Origin: Nakazawaea peltata
Lineage: Eukaryota; Ascomycota; Pichiomycetes; Alaninales; Pachysolenaceae
Direction: 5' to 3'
Assembly (NCBI GenBank): GCA_001599355.1
Contig: BCGQ01000006.1
Coordinates: 248,001 to 312,000 of the forward strand
DNA: 64,000 nt
Under the pieces are notes generated by a model. The model saw only the letters and a list, made by a program, of their open reading frames with translations. It was not told the origin of the DNA and made no database searches. Within the stretch, counting starts at the first letter, position 1. Every line of letters begins with the position of its first letter. Below are positions 39,279 through 48,725 of this stretch, piece by piece. Both the position numbers and the translations under genes were made by a program.

Positions 39279-41063
39279 TTAGATTTTAACTTTAAAGAAC
39301 ATAAATGAATCCTTAGCTACTTCTGTAGCTCTGTGTAAGTTTTCCAAGTTCAGAGTATTCCATTCAAGTCGAATATCGTTCTTATCCTTTCCGATATTTG
39401 AATTGTAATACTCTTTTCTGTCTCTTTGTAATCTATACATTTCTGTCGGGTCCCCAATTCCTGGGGTTATGAAAACTGCTGTTTGTGATGGGATTTGAGA
39501 GTATAATTTGTCCAATCTCAGGTTCAAATTACTGAGGGCCTCTTCTACTGGGGTCAGACAGACATAATTATTATGGAAATTTCTAGCTTTTTCAACTTCA
39601 GTCAATTTAACCATCAAAAAATCGACCTCATTCACTAAGTTTATGGCCTTTTCAACGGCTTCATCGTCATTTGAACATGAATAAATATCAACCAGATCCT
39701 TGTTTCTTGTCTGAATCCTGGAGGAACAGTTAATTACTGCACTTGATTTACCCACACGATTACTATTGTTAACTTCATAAAGGACATCAAAAATCGAAGT
39801 ATCTGTAAAGTTTGTGCCAAATTTCAGTCCATTGGCTAGTTTAAGTTTTAACAATTCAATACAGGAAAGTGCATCTTGTACAGAACTATGACCATTGGAA
39901 TCGGTTTGAATATCCTTGTTACAATGTTCTTTCATCAAGTATTTCAAAGAAGGTCTTGAAGGGGGACCTCTTGGGTGATGGTAAATGTTCGAGGTATCAA
40001 TGATCTTTGGATGGCGCACTCTCATCACGGTGAGATCATTCTCAAGAGAATGACCTACTAAGATATCATTAGCTTTAACTATATTGGTGAACTCTTCTTG
40101 AATATCCTTTAATGTTTTGGTTGCATTATTTACAATTTCTTCGGTGATACCCGAATATTGAGTCACATAATCGACAATTTCGTTCTCAGGCTTAACGAAA
40201 TGGTCCATAACTGTCGATCCCTCGAAATCTACTATCGATATTCTGGTTAATTCCGAGCCTTGAGCTGATTTACACATTTCACAATCTACAGCATATACTC
40301 TTGGTTCTACATGATTAGGATCCTCTACAGTATCGACCCAAACGCCCTCAGAATCATCAAGAGGGGCCCCATGGATTGGAATCTCCAAACTCTTCATATC
40401 TTCTTTACTCATCAACATATCAGACAACTTCACTTGTGACTCCGAATCAGCCTGACGTTGTCTCTTTCTCTCGGTCTTTGTGAGAGGAACTTGCGTGAGC
40501 CCGTCAAACAGGTTATAGATTGACTCATTCGATCCTGGAGTCTGTATGGGTAACAAAAAGTCAAAAGTCTCTTTAAAGAAGCTCAACGAAGCGGAGACAG
40601 TCTCTTTATTCAAATCTTGCTTTTCCTGCGCGGTAACTAGCTCATCGTATCCAAAATCCTTTGGAATTAACCCTGGAACAAAGACAAATACCACATTCTT
40701 AATAGCAGGTCTATTATAAATTTCACACCACTTCGGGAGGTTACTTGTGTCTGTTAAAAGGGCAAGTAATAATAGACGAATAGCTGGGATACCATTCTTT
40801 CTCTTAGAAAGCCCATCCTTCAAGTCAATTCGTGGGTTGAATTTGAATTTTTTCTTCAATTCTAACCTCAGAAACTGACCAGTCTGATTCAGTGCATCAC
40901 TGGCCTTCCTCGGTTTCCTCTTCCTTCTCAGCTTTGGATCTGATTCATCCTGGGGACTACTCGTAACACCATCAAGTTGATTGGATTTTATGTCCAATGC
41001 CTTCATCTGATTCACCGTGTCATTTTCATGCGACGGCACGCTTTCAGAAGTTTCAAGTGCCAT
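39279..41063 (-). CDS. RNH70: REX1/RNH70, 3'-5' RNA exonuclease
   Basis: 594 residues (S. cerevisiae 553). The DEDDh exonuclease domain spans about 255-420: YAVDCEMCKSAQGSELTRISIVDF (Asp and Glu), YSGITEEIV, ILVGHSLENDLTVMRVRHPKIIDT, SLKYLMKEHC and HSSVQDALSCIELLKLKL (His and Asp). The N-terminus carries a basic, nuclear-type segment (RRKRKPRK). Rex1 trims 3' ends of 5S rRNA, 5.8S rRNA and tRNA precursors. TAF1 and RNH70 are also near neighbours in S. cerevisiae (YGR274C, YGR276C). Confidence 0.93.
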   Translation of the reverse strand: MALETSESVPSHENDTVNQMKALDIKSNQLDGVTSSPQDESDPKLRRKRKPRKASDALNQTGQFLRLELKKKFKFNPRIDLKDGLSKRKNGIPAIRLLLLALLTDTSNLPKWCEIYNRPAIKNVVFVFVPGLIPKDFGYDELVTAQEKQDLNKETVSASLSFFKETFDFLLPIQTPGSNESIYNLFDGLTQVPLTKTERKRQRQADSESQVKLSDMLMSKEDMKSLEIPIHGAPLDDSEGVWVDTVEDPNHVEPRVYAVDCEMCKSAQGSELTRISIVDFEGSTVMDHFVKPENEIVDYVTQYSGITEEIVNNATKTLKDIQEEFTNIVKANDILVGHSLENDLTVMRVRHPKIIDTSNIYHHPRGPPSRPSLKYLMKEHCNKDIQTDSNGHSSVQDALSCIELLKLKLANGLKFGTNFTDTSIFDVLYEVNNSNRVGKSSAVINCSSRIQTRNKDLVDIYSCSNDDEAVEKAINLVNEVDFLMVKLTEVEKARNFHNNYVCLTPVEEALSNLNLRLDKLYSQIPSQTAVFITPGIGDPTEMYRLQRDRKEYYNSNIGKDKNDIRLEWNTLNLENLHRATEVAKDSFMFFKVKI

Positions 41064-41278
41064 CCTCGATCCTACTCAGGTCCAACAGCTATACTGTTCA
41101 AGCTCCTTTTTGAAACTCATCACGAGAATATTTTTCATTTAGCCTAAAAGGGAAGTTGAATTCTGAGTTTCCGAAGAAGGAAATAAATCGAGAGATGATT
41201 TTTGACGTGCCAGTTGAGCAAAATATCATTTTATGTGACCCAAGATGTCTACAGTTGGATTTATCAATTATTAATGCA
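41064..41278. promoter_or_regulatory. REX1 promoter with GAGCAAAATATCATTTT word
   Basis: GTTGAGCAAAATATCATTTT at 41213-41232, about 150 bases upstream of REX1, the best match to the recurrent word found upstream of TDP1 and TAF1/MED19. Confidence 0.4.
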
Positions 41279-42745
41279 TTAATTAGCTTTTTCTCTAGTG
41301 AGAAGGTCGCTGAAGAAGTCTTTGAACTTGGTAGGATTATCTCCAATGGCCAAATTATCCACAAATCTAGGTTGACCTGGTGTACTTTGCAGTCCAGCTA
41401 GGATTTCATTGTCATTTTCCAAGAATTGGAGTCTAAAATCATGAAGAACACTATGAGTCTCATGGAAACTCACCATACTGACATCAGGTTCATCTGCAAT
41501 ACTGGTGCTGTTTCCCACAATTTCACGCATTGAAGAAATATCATTTTTCACAGGTGTAGATGCCTCTTGGAGATCCTTCTCAACTTGTTCTTTGTATTTC
41601 TTTTTCAACATATCGATGTATTCTTGATGATCAGTACGACGGAATGTTTGGTTAGATAAATCATTTGTCTCTGAATATGTTACATGAGGATCATTGACCT
41701 CTTCAGGGATTTTTTCGGTCATTAATTTGTTCCATTTTGTATTCCAACGGTTGAAATCAAACAGCTCATTCAAGATGGATATCTTCCCCCATGAATCCCA
41801 TCCTCTAGGGATGACAACAACGCTATTTTCATCCAGTTTTGCAACTGGCCGGGCAGTATGGGGGTCCATTATATAATTTTTAAGAGATTTCAAGACATTT
41901 CGCACTTTAGGGGTGTCGTCAAAAGCTGATGGTATGTGATATAGAGTAGAACCCGACTTTAAGGTCATCATTCGAAGCATTTGTTGCAATTTAGTCACCT
42001 CCAATTGGTTCAGAATCAATTTCGAATCGTCTGTGACACTATCAGCACCTACCGCCACAAGTGTATAATCTACACCTAGAGAACAATCACACTCACCTAC
42101 AACATTATCGAACAAGTCTGCAGATACAACCTCACTGGAAACTTCACTGTAATGGAGTTTGGATTCAAGGAATTTCTGTTTGATTTGGACCTTGGTCTTG
42201 TCAGAATCAAATACTTCCCGTAGCACCTGAGCCATCTGAGCTCTTCCTCTAAAAACCTCCTCCAGTTTCAATTCTCCGTTAGGGCCCACATGTTCCTGGA
42301 CGTTAAACAAGTCAAACACCACCAAATTGTCCATATCCTTGAATCTCTGAAGATGAATGCTATTCTGTGCAAAGTGTGTTGGGGATTTGTAGATCAAAGT
42401 ATATACATCGAACAACAAAGAATCTGTCAAATCGATGGCATCTTGATCTGGTCGTATCTTTAAATAAGTATAACCCAAGCCCAATTGGTTGTCTGGTAAT
42501 TCTGGAGCTTTCTCATCCTGATACTCTTTGGAAGCAAAAAGCACCTTCCTCTTCTCTGCTGTCTTCTTCGTGCTTTGAATACGCGTGATAAAGGCTCTCT
42601 GTAGCTCTGGTGAATTCGATAAGAGGAGAAGGGTGGTCTTTGGGGTAGGGCGAGCTAATGATCGCTCATTTTGGCTACCGTTCGCTTGTCTGTTCTTCAA
42701 ACCTTCTAAAAGCTGGTTCCAAGAAGTGGTACCCACCGCTGTCAT
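41279..42745 (-). CDS. DYN3: Dynein light intermediate chain (DYN3-like)
   Basis: 488 residues. Divergent member of the dynein light intermediate chain family. Diagnostic segments are LGLGYTYLKIRPDQD (about 93-107), the weakly kept nucleotide-fold region, DYTLVAVGADSV, and VVVIPRGWDSWGKISILNELFDFNRW (about 310-335), which matches the family block around PxGWD. A classical P-loop is not evident, as in S. cerevisiae Dyn3. The tail is disordered. Dynein positions the spindle in budding yeast. The assignment rests on these two blocks and on length. Confidence 0.75.
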   Translation of the reverse strand: MTAVGTTSWNQLLEGLKNRQANGSQNERSLARPTPKTTLLLLSNSPELQRAFITRIQSTKKTAEKRKVLFASKEYQDEKAPELPDNQLGLGYTYLKIRPDQDAIDLTDSLLFDVYTLIYKSPTHFAQNSIHLQRFKDMDNLVVFDLFNVQEHVGPNGELKLEEVFRGRAQMAQVLREVFDSDKTKVQIKQKFLESKLHYSEVSSEVVSADLFDNVVGECDCSLGVDYTLVAVGADSVTDDSKLILNQLEVTKLQQMLRMMTLKSGSTLYHIPSAFDDTPKVRNVLKSLKNYIMDPHTARPVAKLDENSVVVIPRGWDSWGKISILNELFDFNRWNTKWNKLMTEKIPEEVNDPHVTYSETNDLSNQTFRRTDHQEYIDMLKKKYKEQVEKDLQEASTPVKNDISSMREIVGNSTSIADEPDVSMVSFHETHSVLHDFRLQFLENDNEILAGLQSTPGQPRFVDNLAIGDNPTKFKDFFSDLLTREKAN

Positions 42746-43009
42746 TATAGCGTTTAGTGGTCAATTATTAGTTTGGTCTTTCTATTGGCGCTTATGTAAA
42801 CAAAGGAGAGACAAAATCTAAAATGGGTAAGAAAATAAAGTATGGGCAATTAGTAGGGGAAATTAATTAGTAGGGGAAATTAGTAGGGAAATTGGTATGG
42901 AAATTAGTATGGAAAATTAGTAGGGAAATTTATTAAGCAAAATTAGTATGGAAACTTGTAGAGAAACTATGAGAGAAAAAATATTGAAATAACCCCCTTT
43001 GGGCCCGCG
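42746..43009. repeat. GGAAATTAGTA tandem repeat upstream of DYN3
   Basis: About nine imperfect units of AATTAGTAGGGGAA / AATTAGTATGGAAA between 42846 and 42965, immediately upstream of the DYN3 start region and downstream of the secreted-protein gene. Confidence 0.7.
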
Positions 43010-43795
43010 CTAGAAAGAAACTCCATTTTCAAGAAAGATGTGAGTGGATGGGGGTTCAGAGCAGAACACATTTTCAACTCCTGTAACACAAAATGGTGCT
43101 GGAGTAATAGAAACAGGGAAATCATGGTTTTCAAAATCGGTCCACAGGGATTTCTTAAACTTAGTATCGGTTCCTGGAGCAGTATAATAAGTCCTGTATC
43201 TATAATCGGAATTGACTATCCATGGTTCGACAAAAACCTGGACAACATCACCTTTAGAAACCGAACAAGATATAGATTCTTCTCCTGATATTGAGTTGGA
43301 AATTGCAACTCCAAAAGAAAGAGTCAAAATATTTTGAATAATTGTACCTAAGTCAGGTGAAATAGAGAACCCAGTACCAACAGAAAATTGAGCAGCGTAT
43401 CCTGTGGAACCTCCGTAACCGTTGGTGCTGTCATGACACAGAGAAGCCAGGATCCGTGGCATCCTAACAAAGTTCACATTCTCCATTTGTACTTCATACC
43501 TTTTAAACATTTTGACCAAATCACCGGCCCCATCTTTGGCTGATACATCATTTCCCAGTTCCATGAAAGAGGGAGATATATATGTTCCTGTAGATTTGAC
43601 AAACACTTGTTCATTGGGGTAGAATCTTGCTTCTTCTGCATTCTCAACCTCAATATAATTTGGGAGTTCAGGAGGTGTAATTGGCATGCTTGTATTGGTA
43701 TATTGAGGAACAAAAGTGATGGAATTGGTGTCTGGATACATCAAAGCTTGTGTCAAAAGAGGCAATATTAAAAAGACAGTTGCAAAATACATCAT
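43010..43795 (-). CDS. Unrecognised secreted protein
   Basis: 261 residues from ATG 43795 (MMYFATVFLILPLLTQA), with a clear signal peptide cleaving around residue 17-19. The mature part has four cysteines (ASLCHDS, SISCSVS, APFCVTG, NVFCSEP) that could form two disulfides. A Gly/Ser-rich middle (NGYGGSTGYAAQFSVGTGFS) leads to a hydrophobic stretch (LGTIIQNILTLSFGVAIS) and then the beta-like ISCSVSKGDVVQVFVEPWIV. There is no C-terminal GPI signal, no dibasic-rich pro-region and no Ser/Thr-rich stalk, so a soluble extracellular or wall protein is likely. I do not recognise the family. Confidence 0.75.
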   Translation of the reverse strand: MMYFATVFLILPLLTQALMYPDTNSITFVPQYTNTSMPITPPELPNYIEVENAEEARFYPNEQVFVKSTGTYISPSFMELGNDVSAKDGAGDLVKMFKRYEVQMENVNFVRMPRILASLCHDSTNGYGGSTGYAAQFSVGTGFSISPDLGTIIQNILTLSFGVAISNSISGEESISCSVSKGDVVQVFVEPWIVNSDYRYRTYYTAPGTDTKFKKSLWTDFENHDFPVSITPAPFCVTGVENVFCSEPPSTHIFLENGVSF

Positions 43796-44124
43796 CCTGA
43801 GAATATTGATCAAAATACCTCACCATTTCTCCACTCTGAATCTCTCCACCCTTTTATACCGCATCCCACAGACCATATCTTCTTCTTGTGCTCTGTTAAA
43901 TCACCCCCTTCCGCTCAAGTTTCTCCGCCGCACTTCGGGAAACGAAAGAAAAAAAGTTGTGCAAGAACCAAAAGATTCCATGCGCAAGGGCGCAGAAACA
44001 GGCATGGTCCGGAAAAGGTGTGATGGCCGAGGAAGCAAGCCGATCTTACGTGAATAAATAAGTAATATTTCATTAGAGTCGTTTAGGAGTCGAAACTCCT
44101 CTGTATATAGTGTAGCATGGCGTC
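43796..44124. other. Intergenic upstream of the secreted-protein gene
   Basis: 329 bases, no gene seen. It is the promoter of the secreted-protein gene and the RHO2 3' region. Confidence 0.4.
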
Positions 44125-44685
44125 TTAACTGACAATACAACATCCTTTAGTTTCTTCATCTGGTAAGAGTAAACTTGTCCTTGCGGCATATTCAAATATA
44201 TCGTCTACTCCTTCTCCATTTAATGCGGAGCATTCGAGGTAAATTTTGGCTCCGATTTGTTTCAGTACCTGTCGTCCTCTCTCACTTTGTACACAATTGG
44301 GGTTTTTACTGTCATCTCTTAAATCTTTTTTCAACCCCACTAATATTATGGGTACGCGTGGACAATATTTGCTCACTTCGTCTACCCATTTAGAAGCTGC
44401 GTTATCCAATGAATCTTTAACATCTATGGAGAATCCAATGAGTATCACATTGGCATTCAGATATGATAATGGACGTAATCTTTCGTACTCTTCTTGTCCA
44501 GCAGTATCCCAAAGCAGAAGCTCGACACTTCTTCCATCGACTCTGCATCTTGTTGAATAATTCTCAAATACCGTAGGGTGGTACTCTGTTGGGAACTCTC
44601 CTAAGGTGAACACATATAACAACGAGGTCTTCCCACAGGCACCATCACCCACTATCACGATTTTTCTTTTAATTGAGTCTGACAT
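44125..44685 (-). CDS. RHO2: RHO2, Rho-family GTPase
   Basis: 186 residues from ATG 44685 (MSDSIKRKIVIVGDG); the upstream TTG codon in frame is not a start. Seen: GDGACGKTSLLYVFTLGEFP, effector YHPTVFENY, WDTAGQEEYERLRPLSY, LVGLKKDLR, ECSALNGEGVDDIFE and CAAX box CIVS with a preceding cysteine. These match Rho2 better than Rho1 or Rho3. CTG codons at 44515-44517 (VEL-CTG-LWD; alanine in Rho1) and 44263-44265 (QV-CTG-KQIG; alanine in S. cerevisiae Rho2) support CUG as alanine. Rho2 acts in polarity and cell-wall integrity. RHO2 and NST1 are neighbours, as YNL090W and YNL091W. Confidence 0.95.
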   Translation of the reverse strand: MSDSIKRKIVIVGDGACGKTSLLYVFTLGEFPTEYHPTVFENYSTRCRVDGRSVELLLWDTAGQEEYERLRPLSYLNANVILIGFSIDVKDSLDNAASKWVDEVSKYCPRVPIILVGLKKDLRDDSKNPNCVQSERGRQVLKQIGAKIYLECSALNGEGVDDIFEYAARTSLLLPDEETKGCCIVS

Positions 44686-45530
44686 TGACAAACTTCTCGT
44701 TGATCTCCAAACCTAAGTCGTCCGATGCGATTCACAACCGTCTATATATCACTGGGGAACTCGGCTATGAAGTGATCCGCTTCTTTTTTCTCCAAATTTT
44801 AATTTCAGGTATTTTTTCTAACTTATTTAAGCTGCGTCTCTTGATTCCCTGATTGGATTCGATTCCTCGAAGGCTTTTGAGCAAAACAATACAAAGTGTG
44901 CAGTAAGATTTTTGCTCTATTTCTCTGGGGGTGGTCGTACGAGTGCGTCAAAGAAGGAACAGAGCGTAATCAGGGTCGAGTTGTCAGTAACGAATGGGTA
45001 ACGGGTACACCTGAGACGCGTCGTAAATGGTACCGCCGTTCGACGAAGAATCAGATTTTATATGAGTGCTGGTGCTACTCTCTTCTTGTCTTCTATTACT
45101 TTAGTAAATCTTGGCAGTTCAATGCAGAGGGCAAGGGCATTTTTTTCCTTTTCATCTCCCGTAAACTTTTTCAATAGCGGAAAATGTGCTCAAAAAGGGG
45201 CTTCAAAATTAAACCATCAGACAATAAAACGACAATAAGATGCAAGTAGCAACGGGATATGATCAAGACCGGAATTTCGGTTTGCTGTGATGCACTGATA
45301 TGTATGATGGAGCATCGTACATATGTCAGTCTGTCAGGGTGAGACTCGGATTATAGCTTAAGATTCCGTTTGGCTATTGTTTGAGATCTACTTCAATAGG
45401 CCACAAGTTGTAATTAATCCCCCCTTGTATAAACTACCATTTGAAACTATCAATTAACCTACAACTATTCTCAATTAGAAAACAAATAAATACAATCTAT
45501 TTGATGCTAAGCAAAAAAGAAAAAAAAATC
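44686..45530. other. Intergenic upstream of RHO2 and downstream of NST1
   Basis: 845 bases. A plus-strand frame at 44896-45177 is not convincing. TTTTGAGCAAAACAAT (44876-44891) and, inverted, TTTTTGCTCTATTT (44911-44924) form a spaced inverted pair 190-240 bases upstream of RHO2. ACGCGT occurs near 45016. Confidence 0.45.
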
Positions 45531-48500
45531 TTATATCAGTTGGAACGAATTTTGGTTGTTCCAGATGTTGTACAATGGGTCATTAATCGAAGTAGTAGAT
45601 TGCTGAGAAGATTGTTGATTCAATCCCATGAATGGTTTCGATTGCAGTTGAGTTGGTGGTTGGGGCAGTTGGGTTGGAGCGAATTGGTCTATGGAAAGTG
45701 AGTTCAATCTGGTGCCAGAGCTCATTTTATTACCAACACGAATCAATGAAGCTGCTCCATAATCGTCATAGTGAAACTCGAACCAATGCGATAATGATGG
45801 GTTACTAAGAGCTTTCAAGAATTTACTCATATTCAAGTTGATCAATCCTTGAAGGATCTTAGCGGTTTGGTTGAATAGAGAATCCCTTGGAACCCAACTA
45901 GTACTATCACCGACAAAGATTTGTTGGAAAGCTTGAGCTGCTGCTTGTTGAATCATTGTGATGTCGGTAGCAGTCAATTCTTCATTATTCCATGGAATCT
46001 GTGATTGACTAGAGTTAGTCCCATTGGAGATGGTAGACATAGATCTGTCTCCGTTTGGTACTACCAGTTGAGGGTTGGTTTGTGGTACACCCATCAGCGA
46101 TTGACTACTCCAAATAGAGCTGGTATTCATCTCAGATGTTGGATTAGACCAAAGTGGGTTAGTCCATGTTGAATCGGTTCCAAAGTTGGAGAATGTATTG
46201 GTGACCGAGGTGAGACTTTCAAGACCGCTTACAGGGTCATTGAATACAGGCAGATGTTGAGGAGCTGGTGGGAACATGTTAGTTGGAGGAACACTTAAAG
46301 GATCAGGTTTTGACCAAGTATTTGAGTCAAGTGATAGAGGGTTTGGTAATTGTGTTGGTATCAGTTGATGTGGTTGTTGTTGTGGTTGTGACAGAAGATT
46401 GAAACCAGAACCATTCGATGAAGGTAAAAGCCCTGGTGGAACCATCTGAGCAGAAGAGAAAGAAGGAATGAAACCAACTTGAGAATTTTGGCGACTCAGT
46501 TGAAGAGAAATAGACCCATTCAATGGGGTCATTCCCCCAGCAGAGTGCTGGTTTTGAACTTGAGGAACGACATTCATAGAAAGGAAATCAGGCAGTGCAG
46601 AGTTAGTAAGAGTTTCTTCTGAATTCTTACCATATAATGTAGATAACAAATCCTTAGAATCAATTGGGCCCAGAGGCACAGCTTTAGAATCAGATTGTAA
46701 TGACATTTCGCCAATTTGTGTAGTAATTTGTGTAGTAATTTGGCTGGTAACTTGTTCCTCTGTAACTTGCTTTTCTTTCAGCTTCAGTTGTTCTTCAAGC
46801 TGCTGTTGCAGCAATAATTCCAGATCCTTCTTCCTACGCTCTTCATCTTTCTTACGCTGTTTTTCCTCTTTCTTCAATCTCTCCTTCTCAAGTTTCTCCT
46901 TCCGTATCCTTTCAGCTTCGGCTTGTTTCTTCTTTTGCTCTTCCAATTTCTTCTGACGTTTCTCTTCCTCCTTCTTCCTTTGCTCTTCGATCTTCCTGGC
47001 CTTTTCCTCCTCCAGTAAACGAGCCAGCTCCAGCTTCTCCAGCTCCTTTCTCAGTTTTTCTTCTTCCTTGGCCTGTTGTTGGAGCCTCTTCTTTTCTTTC
47101 TGCTTCTCCTTCTGTTTCTGTTTCTTTTCCTCCTTCTCTTTCTTACGCTTCTCTTCCATTTCCAATTCCTCCAACAACTTGTTGGACCTGTCATTGGCAA
47201 CCTTGAGTTTGTACTTTTCGAACAACCGTTCTAAGAACATTTTTGTGGTGAAAGCATGGATCATTCCACGAGCTTCTTCGAATCTTGCGTTTTCTTCGAG
47301 GGGATCATCTTCGTATTCTTCTTCGATTTCATATTCTTCTTCTCCTTGTTCAATTTCTTCGATGTCATCTTCGTCGTAATAGTCTTCTTCATGATGTTCA
47401 TGGCCATCTACTTCGTCAAATACATGTTCATAGCCATGACCGGCTGCGTCGGAATATCCTTGGGTGACTGCAGCTGCTAAATCGAGTTCTTGTTGGTCAT
47501 GGTCTTGCTCATGGTTGTGATCATGGTCGTGATCATGGTCGTGATCATGGTCATGATGGTGGTCGTGGTCATGATGGTGGTCATGGTCATGATGGTGGTC
47601 ATGGTCATGATGATGCTCATGCTCAAGGTCATGGTCATGATGATGCTCATGGTCATGGTGATCATGTCCATGGTGATCGTGATGATGCTCATGATCATGA
47701 TGCTCATTCTCATCTAATTCCTCCATATCATACTCATAATCATGACATAACCTCCCACATTCGTTACAAGCTCCTTCATCAGAATCCTCTCCATTCTGCA
47801 TCCTCATATGAAGCTGTCTATGGAAGAAATCCTCTCTAGCCATACGACGTTCTGCTAATTTATCCATTATATCCAAGAATTTCGATCCATTATTGCTCAA
47901 AATATCCTCAGCTATAGACATAATACCTTCTTTACTAGTGGATGTAGGAGCAGAAGTAGGTTGATGCGAATCTGTGACCTTGTGCTGATGTACAGGGTTC
48001 ATTAATGACTTGGAATGACCAGGTTGTCTCAATTGGTGCTCGTGCTGTTGTGAACTAAGAATAGAGTTGAAAATTTCTGGGAATGAAGCTTGGGTATCGA
48101 GTGGCATTGCCTGCTTGGAGTCGAAGATACTGAAAAATGAGTCGTACATCATCTGAAGTTCATGCTCGATAATATTACGTTTACGCCAACAGAGAGAACA
48201 ATCACAATTGACTTCATCGTTCTCTTTAATGGCCAGTAGGACATCTTCTTTGCTCTCCTTGAGAAGTTGACGTCTCTCATCTGCGGGGAGTGATACCCAA
48301 AAGTCTCTAACTGCAAGTTGTCCTTCATTTGATTCCTCCCAAATCTGATTTGACAGTGATTTGTCATGTCTCTTCTTCTTCTTTTGGCCCACTGTTCCTT
48401 CATTGGTGGACAAAGTGCTATTATTATTCAATGGTCTGACTACTACTGTGTTTTCGGGCCCTGTGGTGATTACTCTGGAAGTAGGGTACTCTGAATCGTC

Positions 48501-48725
48501 ATTCTCATCGATATATGTCTCTGGAGTAATCAGCAGCAGCAGCAGCAGCAGCTTGGACTTCTTCTTCTTCTTTTTCTTCTTCTTATTGGAAGTTGATGAT
48601 GCGTTGGCCAGGTCTACAGGTCCTTGTTCTGTAGAAGGCTCATAATCGAAATGCACATCATCTCCAGCGATAAACTGGTTGCTTGCCACATTGGGCAACA
48701 CTGTCGAGCCATCCACTACCGTCAT
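45531..48725 (-). CDS. NST1: NST1, large coiled-coil stress protein with His-Asp tract
   Basis: 1064 residues (S. cerevisiae Nst1 about 1240). Order: Lys run (about 49-57), seven CTG codons (59-65), conserved blocks SNQIWEESNEGQLAVRDFWVSLPADERRQLLKESKEDVL and CDCSLCWRKRNIIEHELQMMYDSFF, a zinc-binding-like CNECGRLCHDYEYDMEELDENE, a His/Asp tract of about 70 residues (about 337-410), an acidic segment, a highly charged coiled coil (about 490-640), and a Gln/Asn/Pro/Ser-rich tail. S. cerevisiae Nst1 (YNL091W) is linked to salt tolerance and P-bodies. The CTG run would read polyalanine, sensible after a lysine run, whereas seven leucines would be odd. Confidence 0.93.
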   Translation of the reverse strand: MTVVDGSTVLPNVASNQFIAGDDVHFDYEPSTEQGPVDLANASSTSNKKKKKKKKKSKLLLLLLLITPETYIDENDDSEYPTSRVITTGPENTVVVRPLNNNSTLSTNEGTVGQKKKKRHDKSLSNQIWEESNEGQLAVRDFWVSLPADERRQLLKESKEDVLLAIKENDEVNCDCSLCWRKRNIIEHELQMMYDSFFSIFDSKQAMPLDTQASFPEIFNSILSSQQHEHQLRQPGHSKSLMNPVHQHKVTDSHQPTSAPTSTSKEGIMSIAEDILSNNGSKFLDIMDKLAERRMAREDFFHRQLHMRMQNGEDSDEGACNECGRLCHDYEYDMEELDENEHHDHEHHHDHHGHDHHDHEHHHDHDLEHEHHHDHDHHHDHDHHHDHDHHHDHDHDHDHDHDHNHEQDHDQQELDLAAAVTQGYSDAAGHGYEHVFDEVDGHEHHEEDYYDEDDIEEIEQGEEEYEIEEEYEDDPLEENARFEEARGMIHAFTTKMFLERLFEKYKLKVANDRSNKLLEELEMEEKRKKEKEEKKQKQKEKQKEKKRLQQQAKEEEKLRKELEKLELARLLEEEKARKIEEQRKKEEEKRQKKLEEQKKKQAEAERIRKEKLEKERLKKEEKQRKKDEERRKKDLELLLQQQLEEQLKLKEKQVTEEQVTSQITTQITTQIGEMSLQSDSKAVPLGPIDSKDLLSTLYGKNSEETLTNSALPDFLSMNVVPQVQNQHSAGGMTPLNGSISLQLSRQNSQVGFIPSFSSAQMVPPGLLPSSNGSGFNLLSQPQQQPHQLIPTQLPNPLSLDSNTWSKPDPLSVPPTNMFPPAPQHLPVFNDPVSGLESLTSVTNTFSNFGTDSTWTNPLWSNPTSEMNTSSIWSSQSLMGVPQTNPQLVVPNGDRSMSTISNGTNSSQSQIPWNNEELTATDITMIQQAAAQAFQQIFVGDSTSWVPRDSLFNQTAKILQGLINLNMSKFLKALSNPSLSHWFEFHYDDYGAASLIRVGNKMSSGTRLNSLSIDQFAPTQLPQPPTQLQSKPFMGLNQQSSQQSTTSINDPLYNIWNNQNSFQLI
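47497..47715 (-). repeat. NST1: CATGATCATGG-type repeat encoding His-Asp/His-Glu tract of NST1
   Basis: Repeats of (CATGAC)n and related units inside NST1 give alternating His, Asp and Glu for about 70 residues. The sense is open in other frames too, which explains false frames on both strands. Confidence 0.9.
48531..48551 (-). repeat. NST1: (CTG)7 triplet repeat in NST1
   Basis: Seven in-frame CTG codons, residues 59-65. Polyleucine under the standard code, polyalanine under the code inferred here. Confidence 0.95.

Noticed and set aside
44896-45177. 93-codon plus-strand frame upstream of RHO2
   Set aside because: Composition is not protein-like, and it overlaps the RHO2 promoter words.
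47490-47717. Methionine/valine-rich frames opposite the NST1 His-Asp tract
   Set aside because: Pure by-product of the CATGAC repeat.
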